A stretch of 64,000 nucleotides of DNA. It comes from Ypsolopha sequella (lineage: Eukaryota > Arthropoda > Insecta > Lepidoptera > Ypsolophidae). The notes beneath the pieces are model-generated. The model saw only the letters and a list, made by a program, of their open reading frames with translations, had not been told where the DNA came from and did not search any database. Both the position numbers and the translations under genes were made by a program. Shown here piece after piece: positions 1-11,244 of this stretch (its first letter is position 1; the number at the start of each line of letters is the position of its first letter). The DNA is taken from contig OW204000.1 in the NCBI GenBank assembly GCA_934047225.1, positions 12,418,001 through 12,482,000 on the forward strand, in the 5' to 3' direction.

Positions 1-1186
1 CGAGACCAAGGAAAACTACTGTGCGGGAAGACTCTTAGATGGTGTTGTTGGCAAAAGAAGATTCGTTCAAGGGATCAGAACTGATACGTTCGGAGTTGTT
101 TGGAGCAGGAGGGTCGAAGGATGTGTCTGCAAGAACAATTAGACGGAGACTATGTGAGGCAAACTTGTACGGAAGAGTGTCTCGAAAGGTGCCACTTTTG
201 AAAAAGCAAAATTTTAAGGCAATATTAGCGTTTGCTAAAAATATCAACACTGGACTGAACGAGAGTAGAAACAAGTGCTCTTTTCTGATGAAACAAAAAT
301 TAATATGATTAATTCTGATGGAAAACAATATGTTAGACGCCCCCCAAACAAAGAAATGGATACAAAGTATACCAAGAAAGTAGTCAAACATGGGGGCGGA
401 AATATCAAAGTGTGGGGCTGCTTTTCAGGTCTTGGTGTAGGACCTGTCAGGAAAGTAGAAGGCAACATGGATAAATTCCAGTACAAGGATATTTTAGAAC
501 AAGCCATGCTGCCCTACGCCGAGCAAAATTTTCCGGTCATTTGGACTTTCCAACAGGATAATGATCCGGAACACACTGCAAAAATAGTAAAAGACTTTTT
601 AAGGAACTAGTCCGTTACAGTTTTGGATTGGCCCCCGTACAGCCCGGATTTAAATCCCATAGAAAATTTGTAGTACTAGGTGAAGAAGACAATGGCGACA
701 AAGCGGAAATCGAACGTCGATCAACTTTACACAGCCTTTACAGAGCAAATTCCGGTAGGACCTTGTACAAAATTGATCGCTTCCATGCCTATGTGATGTC
801 GTGCTGTAATTTCTGCCAAAGGACATGCGACCAAATATTGATACGTACCGGAATGTTTTATAAATTTATTGGGAATTTTGTGTAATAAAGATAAATTTCA
901 ATAACAACAATATTTTTTTTATTTCTTCTAAGCAAATGGAGTGTCTTTAATTATATGGCCATATCTTTGTTAAGTTTATACTGCTTGCAATTAGGATAAA
1001 CCGAATAAAAGATTAGGAACAGACAAATTTAGTTGATAATATTTCGTTTTAACACTACACAATACCTACACAAATATTTTTAAATTGTGTAGCAAGTTCC
1101 AATGGTAGTCTGATAAAAAATATAGAGAGGAATAGCTTAGTTATTTTAATATGCTTTAAGTGTCTGTAATTATGTGACCACCACTG
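1..1186 (+). mobile_element. Tc1-type DNA transposon, copy 1 (5' part off window)
   Basis: This is the right-hand part of a Tc1/mariner element. It ends in the inverted repeat ...ttatgtgaccaccactg followed by the TA target dinucleotide at 1187-1188. From the first bases it aligns by eye almost base for base with the complete copy at 2794-3991. Its own left end lies outside the window. It differs from copy 2 by a 9-bp deletion near 745 and by two extra bases near 540 (the frame that copy 2 lost). The flanking DNA differs from that of copy 2, so the two are separate insertions rather than a local duplication. Confidence 0.85.
39..700 (+). pseudogene. degenerate Tc1 transposase, copy 1
   Basis: Transposase remains can be read in pieces. 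The order is an HTH-like block (GSKDVSARTIRRRLCEA), the first catalytic Asp block (LFSDETKINM) near 275-305, the second Asp block (WTFQQDNDPEHTAKIV) near 541-590, and a DWPPYSPDLNPIEN-like third block near 628-668 that is broken by a stop after ENL. An in-frame TAG precedes the block at 39, another interrupts it near 265, and more stops follow 600. It cannot encode an active enzyme. Any movement of the family would have needed transposase supplied in trans. Confidence 0.8.
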
Positions 1187-2229
1187 TATGTAGAGAATTA
1201 CATTCAAACGTGTAAGAAATCTACACATTTAACATGAAGTTAAAAAAAACTAAGTTTATTTGCCCGAAGAAGGCCCCGCTCACCCGTCCGGATTACAGGG
1301 ATCACCGGATAAGCAGGGGTCCGGATTAGCGAGGCCCTACTGTACCTATATTTATATGACATTAGCACCAGCAACAGGGAAAACTGAAACATAATTGATT
1401 GGCCGACAGCCGAGTCTATACAGGCAGTCAGCCGAAATAGCATTTTTAATTTGGCAAATCGGTTTCAAATTAGGCATTATCTGAAACTTGAAAACTGTTG
1501 CATAATAATGATCCCTTCTTATGACTTGCAAGCCGATTGAGACAGTAGTTGTTAGCATTCCGAACAAATTCTATAGAAGGGCTATTATAGACGGAGTATC
1601 CAGTGTAGCATTCTTATAACATTCCTATATTTTATTCTTATGATAAAATCAACCATGTTCAGCGTGGGTAATACTACCATTTTAAGGGTTATGTAGCGTA
1701 TTGTTCCGTTTTTCCATTTTTGGCACAAAGGAACCCTTATGCATATGGTATTTCCATATGAAATTGCCGAAATTTTCTTACAGATTCATAACTTGCATAA
1801 TTCCTGTTTGAAAGTTGATTTCAAGGTTTTACATCTATGTTCGTTATAAGTAATTTCGTTTTTACTGTCAGTTTGATAACCAAAATCAAATCTTCAAAAA
1901 CAGTTCATCCTAAATGCTATCCGTTTCCATGATAAGATTTGTAATAATTTTAGACAGCTGACACTTTTCAAAAATTAAATTAATGTTGTTGTTAGCTTAA
2001 TGTTAAGAAATCACATAATTTGGATTTGTCATTCTTGAAAAAAAATGCAAAAATGTTGGTACTGAAAATTGAGTTTCCTTCAAGTTCTCTATAGAAAACG
2101 GCAATTTCATATGTAAAGACCTATTATTTTATATACAGGGTGGCAAGAAATACGTTGACAAACTATTTCATACATAATTGTTTTTGTAATTAAGTTTACG
2201 TTCTAATGGATTACTTATCAATACATATA
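1187..2229. other. non-coding spacer between the two Tc1 copies
   Basis: No gene is seen in this AT-rich stretch. It holds a pogo/Tigger-like terminal fragment near 1255-1342. It also has a 15-bp inverted pair CATATGAAATTGCCG near 1757 and 2099, about 350 bp apart, which may be the ends of a small decayed element. A 'tatacagggtgg' motif near 2135 resembles a mariner-type end but has no partner here. Confidence 0.4.
1255..1342 (-). mobile_element. pogo/Tigger-like transposon end fragment
   Basis: Read on the minus strand, the segment begins TA-CAGTAGGGCCTCGCTAATC and continues with repeated TCCGGA/ATCCGG blocks. The CAGT-A-CCTCG-TAATCCGG pattern is characteristic of pogo/Tigger-like termini. 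Only one end is present, with no transposase nearby, so this is a relic. The assignment rests on the terminal pattern alone. Confidence 0.45.
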
Positions 2230-3991
2230 CAGTGGTGGTCACATAATTAAAGACACCTCCTAATTGACCACAAAAAACTTAGATATGGTACTACCATTTG
2301 CTTAAATAGGTATTTAATCTAGAGTAATTGGTATTAAACCATACGTGACATTGTATTATTAAAATGTGGGACAAAAAAAAATAGATGTGTTCGTTAGTAG
2401 TTTAGCCACTGCGCACTCTGGGAAAGTAACACAAACTTTTTTAACTTACTTGTAGCTGGACAGCTAATTAAAGACAATAAAAGCTGTGTTCTGAATTTAA
2501 GAAAAGAAAAAAAGAACTCAATTCTCTTTTCTTTATTTTGCCACGTATTTTCATGAAACGTCGATATTACTGAAAAAACTTAACTTTTTTCATTCAAATT
2601 AATACGTTTTAAACCAATCAATATGATAAAAAACAAGAGTTGCGATTCGACCACTAGGAAGATTATTTTGAACTTTCGTACTAAAGCCTGGTCGCACAGA
2701 AAAATAGGAAACCACTTGTACTGTTCTAAGGACATGGTTATGAATGCTATAAAACATACCACGAAGTTTAACACGACAGAAAACGTACCTAGAAAACCGA
2801 GACCAAGGAAAACTACTGTGCGGGAAGACTCTTAGATGGTGTTGTTGGCAAAAGAAGATTCGTTCAAGGGATCAGAACTGATACGTTCGGAGTTGTTTGG
2901 AGCAGGAGGGTCGAAGGATGTGTCTGCAAGAACAATTAGACGGAGACTATGTGAGGCAAACTTGTACGGAAGAGTGTCTCGAAAGGTGCCACTTTTGAAA
3001 AAGCAAAATTTCAAGGCAATATTAGCGTTTGCTAAAAAATATCAACACTGGACTGAACGAGAGTAGAAACAAGTGCTCTTTTCTGATGAAACAAAAATTA
3101 ATATGATTAATTCTGATGGAAAACAATATGTTAGACGCCCCCCAAACAAAGAAATGGATCCAAAGTATACCAAGAAAGTAGTCAAACATGGGGGCGGAAA
3201 TATCAAAGTGTGGGGCTGCTTTTCAGGACTTGGTGTAGGACCTGTCAGGAAAGTAGAAGGCAACATGGATAAATTCCAGTACAAGAATATTTTAGAACAA
3301 GCCATGCTGCCCTACGCCGAGCAAAATTTTCCGGTCATGGACTTTCCAACAGGATAATGATCCGGAACACACTGCAAAAATAGTAAAAGACTTTTTAAGG
3401 AACTAGTCCGTTACAGTTTTGGATTGGCCCCCGTACAGCCCGGATTTAAATCCCATAGAAAATTTGTAGTACCAGGTGAAGAAGACAGTGGCGACAAAGC
3501 GGAAATCGAACGTCGATCAACTTTACACAGCCTTTACAGAAGCATGGGAGCAAATTCCGGTAGGACCTTGTACAAAATTGATCGCTTCCATGCCTATGTG
3601 ATGTCGTGCTGTCATTTCTGCCAAAGGACATGCGACCAAATATTGATACGTACCGGAATGTTTTATAAATTTGTTGGGAATTTTGTGTAATAAAGATAAA
3701 TTTCAATAACAACAATATTTTTTTTATTTCTTCTAAGCAAATGGACTGTCTTTAATTATATGGCCATATCTTTGTTAAGTTTATACTGCTTGCAATTAGG
3801 ATAAACCGAATAAAAGATTAGGAACAGACAAATTTTGTTGATAATATTTCGTTTTAACACTACACAATACCTACACAAATATTTTTAAATTGTGTAGCAA
3901 GTTCCAATGGTAGTCTGATAAAAAATATAGAGAGGAATAGCTTAGTTATTTTAATATGCTTTAAGTGTCTGTAATTATGTGACCACCACTG
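2230..3991 (+). mobile_element. Tc1-type DNA transposon, copy 2, full length but inactive
   Basis: This 1762-bp element is bounded by inverted repeats CAGTGGTGGTCACATAATTA at both ends and by TA dinucleotides (2228-2229 and 3992-3993), as expected for the Tc1/mariner superfamily. A Tc1-type transposase relic occupies the middle. The 3' subterminal region repeats 'tgtctttaattatatggccat', a diverged inner copy of the terminal motif. It probably lies in a long intron of the CARMIL-like gene, whose first exons are at 6388-8607 on the opposite strand. Confidence 0.9.
2623..3520 (+). pseudogene. degenerate Tc1 transposase, copy 2
   Basis: The reading frame starts at the ATG at 2623 (MIKNKSCDSTTRKIILNF, an N-terminal HTH region) and meets a TAG at 2833-2835. 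After that stop a second block carries GSKDVSARTIRRRL, then another TAG at 3064-3066, then LFSDETKINM and the KVVKHGGGNIKVWGCFS block. A 2-base deletion near 3338 throws the second Asp block out of frame, and ENL is followed by a stop as in copy 1. The family's usual length is about 340 residues in one frame. Confidence 0.8.
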
Positions 3992-4389
3992 TAATAAAAG
4001 GGTAGAACCCGGTGTGTCTGTACATTGAAGAAAAGCAATAAAAATAGAAAGGGGTGACTAAAAAAAAGAGTAATAGAACACAAATCAGCTAGTTTTAGAA
4101 TACTTTTCTATCTGTTTCTTTGTTTGTTCACGCACATCCCAGAAACTACTGAATGGATTTTCATGTTGTTTTCACAGGTGGACAGAACTTAATTTGGATT
4201 AATCTTTGTTTCATTAAAATCGAGTGTCGGAAAAAAGTTATCGTCATTTAAAGATTTTTAGAATTTACTTTTGTACTGTTAGAAGTTACATAGCAAATAA
4301 TAATTCCTGGCGATGGAGGCATATAGACCTCACGAACGATTGTTTAAAACAAATGAAGTCGGTTAAAAATAAGAAAACGTTGGTTAGAA

Positions 4390-4630
4390 GAGGTATTCCT
4401 CGAAGCGCACCTTTTAGTTGCGCTAACAAAATAAATTGAAAATATTATAATTTTATTCCTCGAATACAATATTTTCAATTAGTACCCATCTCTATTCAAA
4501 ATAAAATAATAAATAATTAGAGGAATAAAATTATAACATTTTTAATTTATTTCGTTAGCGCAACTAAAAGGTGCGCTTCGAGGAATAGTTTAGTTGCGCT
4601 TAAAAATGGTTGCGCTTCGAGGAATACCTC
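4390..4630. repeat. palindromic MITE-like element
   Basis: The two ends are inverted copies: GAGGTATTCCTCGAAGCGCA at 4390 and its complement ending at 4630. The arms continue inward through 'cttttagttgcgctaac' and 'aatattataattttattcctc' to a centre near 4490-4510. The right arm carries an extra internal copy of the gcgcttcgaggaata motif. No coding capacity and no clear target-site duplication were seen, so the superfamily is unassigned. Confidence 0.65.
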
Positions 4631-4989
4631 AGAATTATGAGTGTGGTTATCAGATTAAACAGAATAAATACGCTCAGCTATCGTGGGTAAGTCAGTTATG
4701 TAATTAAACAGAATAAACCAAATAAACGCATACGGACCTCGTGACCGACTATTGAAGTGTCAAACCACCATAATATGTCATAACGTCTTTGAGTACATAT
4801 CATGGTGGTTTATACCATTTTATCTTTTAATTTTGTCAATGTATTTTTGGGCCACGGTGCATTAAGAATTTGTGATAGAATTTGATTACTATGAAGTAAT
4901 ACATTTTTGCATATTATTTTATGGCTGTCTTGCAAAATTCAAAACAATAAAATATGTATCTACTAATAATAAAGCAGCAAAAATGTCGT

Positions 4990-5333
4990 GTCTGTACATT
5001 AAACACTTTTGCGAAATTTTAAATAAAATGGGTTATCAGCTTATTACCTACCTTAGTAGTATTGTACGGATGCCAAAACTAAAATACTTTGTTTTTTTTT
5101 GTCTGTGTGTATGTTCCGTTTTAGCTCTAGAACCACTGAACGGATTTTGAGATGTGATTTTCTTTATTATCATCGTAGTGACCTTAGTCAACATACAGGC
5201 TATACGAAGTGTTGATAAAATAACCGCCAAGCCGAAAACTGTCGATAATAGTTTTTATCTTAAGCGCAAATAAAATGTGCCTAAATTGTTTGAAGGACAC
5301 TTCCCCGCGAGCGAAGCCACGGGCAAAAGCTAG
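4990..5333 (+). mobile_element. Helitron-like 3' terminus
   Basis: The segment ends CCCGCGAGCGAAGCCACGGG (an imperfect hairpin), then caaaagCTAG at 5330-5333, followed by T. This is the hairpin plus CTRR|T ending of Helitrons and is common in lepidopteran genomes. Text upstream ('ctctagaaccactgaacggattttgag') is also typical of such repeats. The 5' TC end was not located, so the start given is approximate. Confidence 0.5.
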
Positions 5334-5445
5334 TAAATAATATGCTCCTAAGAGATGTCTAGTGGTGTGACGTGTGCCCATTTGCACTACAATTGATCTA
5401 TTGGATTATTTCATCTCATCAACAAGTAGATTTTTGGTATAATAT

Positions 5446-5606
5446 TGAAGCCGATTCTGAAGGCTGCTAAACTTTGCTGTCAAAACTAAATTTTCAGTGT
5501 TGCAAAATAGTTCATAAGTGTTAAGAACATAAGCTACATTACTTTGGAAAAATTTAAGTCTTGACAGCACTAAAACTAAAATTAAAGCCTTCAGAATCGG
5601 CTTTAT
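5446..5606. repeat. TAAAGCC hairpin MITE, copy A1
   Basis: This is a near-perfect hairpin about 160 bp long. The arms read AAGCCGATTCTGAAGGC and, at the other end, GCCTTCAGAATCGGCTTTA, each followed inward by a TTTTAGTTTTAG..CTGTCAAA block. The centre is a poorly conserved 'taagtgttaagaac' segment. TA at the ends suggests a mariner-type MITE. At least seven copies occur in this window. This one abuts copy A2 head to tail. Confidence 0.8.
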
Positions 5607-5773
5607 TAAAGCCAATTCTGAAGGCTTTAAATTTAGTTTTAGTGCTGTCAAAGCTTGAAATTTTCCGAAGAAATTTTGCTTCTAATCCTAACTCTTAAGG
5701 ACTATTTTGTATCGAAGAAAATTTAGGTTTGACAGCACTAAAACTAAAATTAAAGCCTTCAGAATCGGCTTTA
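5606..5773. repeat. TAAAGCC hairpin MITE, copy A2 (tandem to A1)
   Basis: This copy shares its TA/TTA boundary with A1, so two elements stand back to back. Its left arm reads TAAAGCCAATTCTGAAGGC and its right arm ends CAGAATCGGCTTTA. The centre contains 'ctaatcctaactcttaagg', which is also seen in the copies at 9055 and 61268. Confidence 0.8.
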
Positions 5774-6387
5774 TTAGCTACCTATACTAAAGACCGTAAA
5801 AAAATTATGTTGTGCTACTTAGGCTAATTACTGTGTGAAAAAATAATAAGAAACAATGAGAAAATCAGATCTAAGACAAAAGAATTAATGGATGTGACCT
5901 CTATGACATATTGGATTACTCAATGTTTTTTTTTAATACTGAGAAGTCTGCAATTATTTGCTCTACTTTTTCGTCTTTATTAAATAAAGAATTTACATAT
6001 TTACCTTTTGATAAATTTTATTGCCTAAAACTTATGTCTTCAGCATATAGTTGACTCGTATGATTTTATCTGTGTTATCTTTAGAAATAGCAAGACTAAT
6101 CAAATGGGCGGAGTCAGACATATATTTAATATGTGTTGCATATATTTATAATATTATTTATTTCTTATTCCTATATTTTTATTTTATTCAAGTGTATTTT
6201 TATTTATTTATTAAATTTAAGTAAACACAACCTTTATTATTCCCCTGCATATTTTCCCATATTATTATTTATGACATTATTTAATTACTTATATTACATT
6301 AAAACTGACCTGTAATAAGTGTATCTGTTATACTTACATTACATAAATAAATATATTTCATTTCTTGGTTGTTAATTTGTCACTTAC
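5774..6387. other. AT-rich intronic sequence
   Basis: Nothing recognisable was found. The tract 6130-6260 is almost pure A+T with runs of TATTTAT. It lies downstream (minus sense) of CARMIL exon 3, so it is presumably intron 3 of that gene. Confidence 0.4.
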
Positions 6388-8607
6388 TCTGGTTGGAACC
6401 TTTGTGGTTGTGATGAATATCCTGTATGCTGTCACGACCTGTGAAAGACAAAAATTACAAGGAAAAATAATGATAACACCTGTCCTAGGATAGACTAAAC
6501 TAAAGGAAAGTAGATTTATTAATCTCTTTAATGGAGATAAATAGCTAAAATCAGCTAAGTAGGTATCTAAATATATTAATTTGCATAAAATACAAGTTAT
6601 TCAGGCTGCAGTATGAAGTTCACATACTTTTCCAACCACCAATCAGATTTCGACTTTGTCAACGAATCAGAGGAGTGCAAACATTTTAAACATTCTACCA
6701 TGCCTTGTACCATGGTCTTTTGTTTTGAAGTAATTAGCTCTAAAATAGGGAATGGTCAAAATCAAAAGTTTGGTGTATTCTGTAGTCAAGCTTGTGAACT
6801 AGCCCTTATTCGATGATATCATCTTTTCAACAAAATTGACAATCTTACAGATACCAATTTGTTGTTGTTGTATGTTGTTCTTTGACGGAGTTCACAAAAA
6901 CTGCTTTAAATATAATTTGTTACCAATCGCAATAGGTTAGCCTGTAATAATTGTGTAGCATTAAATGTAAATAATAAATAAATAATTGCTACTTTTTAAA
7001 GTTTTTGAATAACCAAGTTTTTTTTTTAATGTCTTGTAACTACACTACTTTTATTCAAGAGTAGTAGACTAATTTATTTATTTGGCACACAACTTGATAA
7101 GCACCATCAAGTTAATTACTATTCAGAGTATTCAACGAGTGAAAGTGATTCATTTCATTCTGTTACTCTTTCCAAAATCCAATATTAACATTCATACAGT
7201 CAACTGGAACAAGCAATTGTATATTCAGAGTATGACCACAGGCATCAATTACCTATGTTGTGGGTGTTGCATGTCCACTGAGAGCACACACACACATACA
7301 AAGTAGCTATTACATACATTACACTTTGTGACACACCTACATGACTCATACTATTGTTAAGAATTTACCAGTGGATATCAATGTTTATTGTTTGTTAACT
7401 GTTATCCTGTTATTGTCCAATCTTATTTTTCTACAAGTAGGTAACAGACTTAATTTTATATACAGGAATACTGATATATTAATTTTATATACAGGAAGAT
7501 AACTATTTGGTTGTTTAAGGATAACAAATAATTTTGGCAAAATCTGTGGGTTAATTAGACCACATTTTAGGCGTAATCTACAAAAACAACCAGTTGATGT
7601 AAAATTTTGCAGGTTTTAACATTTTCATTGCTGGCAATACTCCGAAAAGGGATCTTTTGAATAAAGAAATTGGTTTTTACAGTTATTCGAGGTATCAAGG
7701 TAGAAAAATTTACTCTAGACAACAGTAGTACATCCATGAACGATGACTTATTTTATTTCTCCTGTTAAGTTGTTATTTTAGACATTAGTTATTTTCGAAA
7801 ATAATGCCTCATTTGTTATGAAGTTTTAGGTTCTGGTCAGAAGTGAAAGCAACTGCAAAAATAATATTTACTCCGGTAATCTTTCTACTCTTCCTAGCAT
7901 TTTAGCGGCAAGCTTAACCAAATTACTTATATTTAAAACTAAAGCTTTCAACAGTTTTAAATAGGAGTTTATTAATTATAATGATGTATGTTCAAGCACT
8001 TCATACACTCACATATAATTTATAATGCTCAAAGAGGGCAATTTGCATTTCAACTCATTATTTAGACAGCAGATGGACTTTGATTTGGACAGATCCACCA
8101 CAACATTACAACCTCATAAAATGGTGTAGGGATTGTATATTATGAACTAAACATTTTATTCAATCGGCTCCTATTTGAATTCAAACCTGAAGGGAGGATT
8201 TTAAATACCAATAATTTCCCCATAATGTTTTGTATATGCTGATCACTTCTTCAATCTAAATCAACACACATTTCAAGATGTTGTTTATTTTGTAGAACCA
8301 AAATTTAGTTTTGGTTACTGTACGTTTTAATTTTTTTGATGAATTTTAGTCATTCAGTTGTTGATTGATAATTATGTCAACAGAAAAACTTACCAAGACC
8401 CTGTTATCGACTTTATCTCCTCTGGATTCCATACGAATAGGCGATTTATATAATATTTTAACATTCTTGCCCAAAATATTGCCTATGGATTCTGTAACAA
8501 CACACAATGATATAAAGCCCAAAAATTAGAATGAGTGCAACAGTAAGTTCATAAAATGTAGTAAACATACCGTTAAGTTCTGCGGATATTTGTGTTTTTG
8601 TTGGCAT
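6388..8607 (-). CDS. CARMIL (LRRC16) homologue, first three coding exons (partial)
   Basis: Minus-strand exons are 8571-8607 (ATG at 8605-8607), 8394-8491 and 6388-6438, with matching phases and GT-AG introns. The encoded start reads MPTKTQISAELNESIGNIL, then GKNVKILYKSPIRMESRGDK, then VDNRVLVVTAYRIFITTTKV. This is the N-terminal non-canonical PH-domain segment of CARMIL proteins, where ESI..ILG..VK....K...E.KGDKV.N.VLV.T is diagnostic. CARMIL binds and inhibits actin capping protein and acts at the plasma membrane in actin assembly. The leucine-rich repeats and capping-protein-interaction region are not here: no further exon was found down to position 1, so the gene continues off the left edge. 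The 5' UTR lies above 8607. Identification is from remembered family sequence. Confidence 0.75.
6439..8393 (-). other. intron 2 of the CARMIL-like gene
   Basis: This 1.95-kb intron carries no recognised element apart from a short CA-rich tract (acacacacacat, about 7287). An open frame at 6613-6816 (+) has no recognisable domain and is treated as chance. Confidence 0.5.
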
Positions 8608-9054
8608 TTTCTTGATTTTTTTCAGTGTCATTACACTTGGCGAAATTATTTATTTCCTATCTACGATACGTCCATTGTACCAATTTAGAAAATTGGAAAT
8701 ATAATGTGCTTAGGATACAATTATACCGCAACATTAATATACACATAAAACAATTGATAACTTTACAATAAAATGCTAAAAATGTTATTGACCTAAAATC
8801 GCTACACAGTACACACACCTCACCTCAGTTCGGTTGTGAGCTCACACACACAACCTATACATAAATAAATAAACATAATCGAGAAAAGAATCGAGTTCAT
8901 TCTGTCATATTTAATCGATTATTTATCATAGACAAACACGAAAACTTTCGTCGGACACGTAGACAGGTCAATAGGTACTCTATGGGCAGGACATCAGTTT
9001 GGTCTGAGACATCAGTCCATAGACTTAGGATATACTCATGGATGTATGATATAC
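8608..9054. promoter_or_regulatory. 5' UTR and upstream region of the CARMIL-like gene
   Basis: The stretch immediately upstream of the CARMIL ATG (minus sense) is AT-rich, with short CA runs near 8810-8855. No TATA box or initiator could be fixed. The transcription start is probably within a few hundred bases, or in a more distant non-coding exon. Confidence 0.3.
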
Positions 9055-9221
9055 TAAAGCCGATTCTGAAGGCTTTAATTTTAGTTTTAGTCCTGTCAAA
9101 ACTAAATTTTCTTCCATACAAAATAGTCCTTAAGAGTTAGGATTAGAAGCTAAATTTCTTTGGAAAATTTTAAGCTTTGACAGCACTAAAACTACAATTA
9201 AAGCCTTCAGAATTGGCTTTA
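9055..9221. repeat. TAAAGCC hairpin MITE, copy B
   Basis: The 167-bp hairpin runs from TAAAGCCGATTCTGAAGGC to GCCTTCAGAATTGGCTTTA. It sits about 100 bp outside the large palindromic P-like element and upstream of the CARMIL-like gene. Confidence 0.8.
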
Positions 9222-10432
9222 CTGTATATACCTTAGAATAAGAAATATCCTTATTCTGAGGATATACCTTAGACTGTATATCCTAAATCCTAAGTCTACG
9301 CATCAGTCGGTTGGTCGCTCACTCAGAATAAGGAATACAAATAGAAGCCTGGCTAAAATAATACGCGGAGAAAGATACCTGTCCTTGATTTTCTTACGAC
9401 TTTCTAGTGCGTTAGAGAAAGATGGATATGTATTAGTTTTTTCTTAATTAGGTAGGTTGTCACTAGTTCGTTGCTTTGCTAGTGATGTAACAATGTCGAA
9501 TTTTGACTACGATAAATAAACCAAATCGAAATGAACCACGACCAATCTGCCTACCACACATTAGGGGCCAAGATAATTAATAGCAAAGTAGTCTCTGTCT
9601 ACCCCAGTGGGACACAATGTTATATTGTGTAAATAATGAGTTAATGAAAGGATATCTTTCGTTTAGCATAATATTTTTTAATAAGTACAAATTACTATAT
9701 CGTAGGCAGGTAGAAACATAAGTTAAGTCCAAAATTGTGCTTGTTTCTAGTACAAAAATGATGTAGCTTGTATCAGAGATACAACCGTAAACTATTTAAG
9801 TGGATGCTTTTTAAGTCGCCTCTTAACTCAATCAAATAGATGTTCGGTGATGTCGCGTCTTTGTTTAAGCAACGAGGAAGGTATTAATCGCAACAATAGA
9901 AATCATAATAATCATAGACTTACAGGATTCGTAATAATAATATTATGTCAATGATGAGCGATGGCAGCGCAATTACTACAGAGGTAATTTCAATTTTTTT
10001 ATTATTTCTATCAAATAAACATCAACTTATCTTGAATAATAACTAATAACAAATAATGAACGATTAAAATACCTAATAACCTGTAATAGGAAATCAAATT
10101 ATGCGCAGTTCAAGTCAATAAGCATTCCCAAAATTCATTTCACGACAGAACTACCCTGTCACTTTTATTGTCAACCACTAAGTATGTACGACAATGTCTT
10201 GATCTGCGGAATTTCTTCGTGAAGTCGATCACGGAAGTAACGTACAAGTTCTGAACAGGCCTTTCAGAACGATTTGCGAACATAGAAGTATGCACTTTTC
10301 TACACCACAGACATCCATAGGTACTGGTTCTGTTGCCTAAAATTGAAAAATTATCGAGTTAATATACTATAGTATAGTACTAGCACGTACCTACAAACGA
10401 GATTGATAATGCAATTAAACATAATTATATTT

Positions 10433-10613
10433 TATAGCAAACCGGCCTTCCGTACTGCCACCTAGAGCCTCTCGCGGTAAACCTCCAGTGCGCTTTACTG
10501 ATTAAAAGCGCATGCGTGCACCGCCTTACCGCCGTGTCGCTAGCGTTGCTCACACGCCGGTCAGTCAGTCTGAGAGCGACCGCCACACACAGCTTGTAAG
10601 CAACCACACGCGC
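10433..10613 (+). repeat. truncated forward 5' LTR fragment
   Basis: This 181-bp segment matches the first 181 bp of the 3' LTR (starting TATAGCAAACCGGCC) with about one mismatch (acgccgg here, actccgg in the 3' LTR). It stops at 'cacacgcgc', where an inverted LTR begins directly. Confidence 0.85.
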
Positions 10614-10947
10614 ATGAGAGGGGTTTCTCCCATGGATTGAGTTTTTAACGAAGAAAACACAGAGATCAGTTCACAATAAAGCGTCTATTCAAAGGTTTCA
10701 CAAATCTGAACTAATCTAGGGCTTCTAAACTACGATAACTTATTTTACGTGGGATTCGATTAGCGCGCGCGTGTGGTTGCTTACAAGCTGTGTGTGGCGG
10801 TCGCTCTCAGACTGACTGACCGGCGTGTGAGCAACGCTAGCGACACGGCGGTAAGGCGGTGCACGCATGCGCTTTTAATCAGTAAAGCGCACTGGAGGTT
10901 TACCGCGAGAGGCTCTAGGTGGCAGTACGGAAGGCCGGTTTGCTATA
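10614..10947 (-). repeat. complete LTR in inverted orientation
   Basis: The full 334 bp read in reverse, from ATGAGAGGGGTTTCTCC to GGTTTGCTATA, nearly identical to the complement of the 3' LTR. With the fragment at 10433-10613 it makes a head-to-head palindrome, which is abnormal for an LTR retrotransposon. Confidence 0.85.
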
Positions 10948-11073
10948 TACTCCCCCTCTAGTTCAGGAGAACGTCCTCGCTCCTGGACTAGGACTTCCTT
11001 CTTTTTTACTGGGCGTCCTCGTTTCCTCTTTGGAATCACGGGTTTTGGTGGTGAGGTGTTGGCGTTCTTGATG
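10948..11073 (-). repeat. inverted copy of the pol 3' end
   Basis: These 126 bp are the reverse complement of 16541-16666, the last coding stretch of pol before the LTR. They join the duplicated gag block at a short shared sequence, TTGATG. Confidence 0.85.
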
Positions 11074-11244
11074 TCGTCGAGAGCTATATTGATTGTGCCA
11101 ACGTCTCAGATTCGAACGTAGTGAAAGGACTATCTATGTTGTTGCTTGGCAACGCTTCTATCTGGTGGCAAGGACTAAAAGATCAGATACGCGGTTGGAA
11201 CGATGCGAAGGAAAATCTGATAAACGCATACGGCGACCGACGCC
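11074..11244 (+). repeat. duplicated internal gag segment
   Basis: This is a direct copy of 11779-11949, with one visible difference (tgtcgtcg here, tgccgtcg in gag). It is fused directly to the leader that begins TGGCGCC at 11245. Confidence 0.85.

Larger units (their letters stand above)
3993..5445. other. repeat-rich non-coding stretch
   Basis: No gene was found. The piece at 4090-4200 has the 'cgcacatcccagaaactactgaatggatttt' style of text common in lepidopteran interspersed repeats. A palindromic element (4390-4630) and a Helitron-like 3' end (to 5333) are listed separately. The remainder is unassigned AT-rich sequence. Confidence 0.4.

Noticed and set aside
1..3991. Segmental duplication explaining the two Tc1 copies
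   Set aside because: Similarity stops at the terminal repeats and TA. Downstream flanks are unrelated.
6613..6816. 67-codon frame in CARMIL intron 2
   Set aside because: No recognisable domain and no splice or promoter context.
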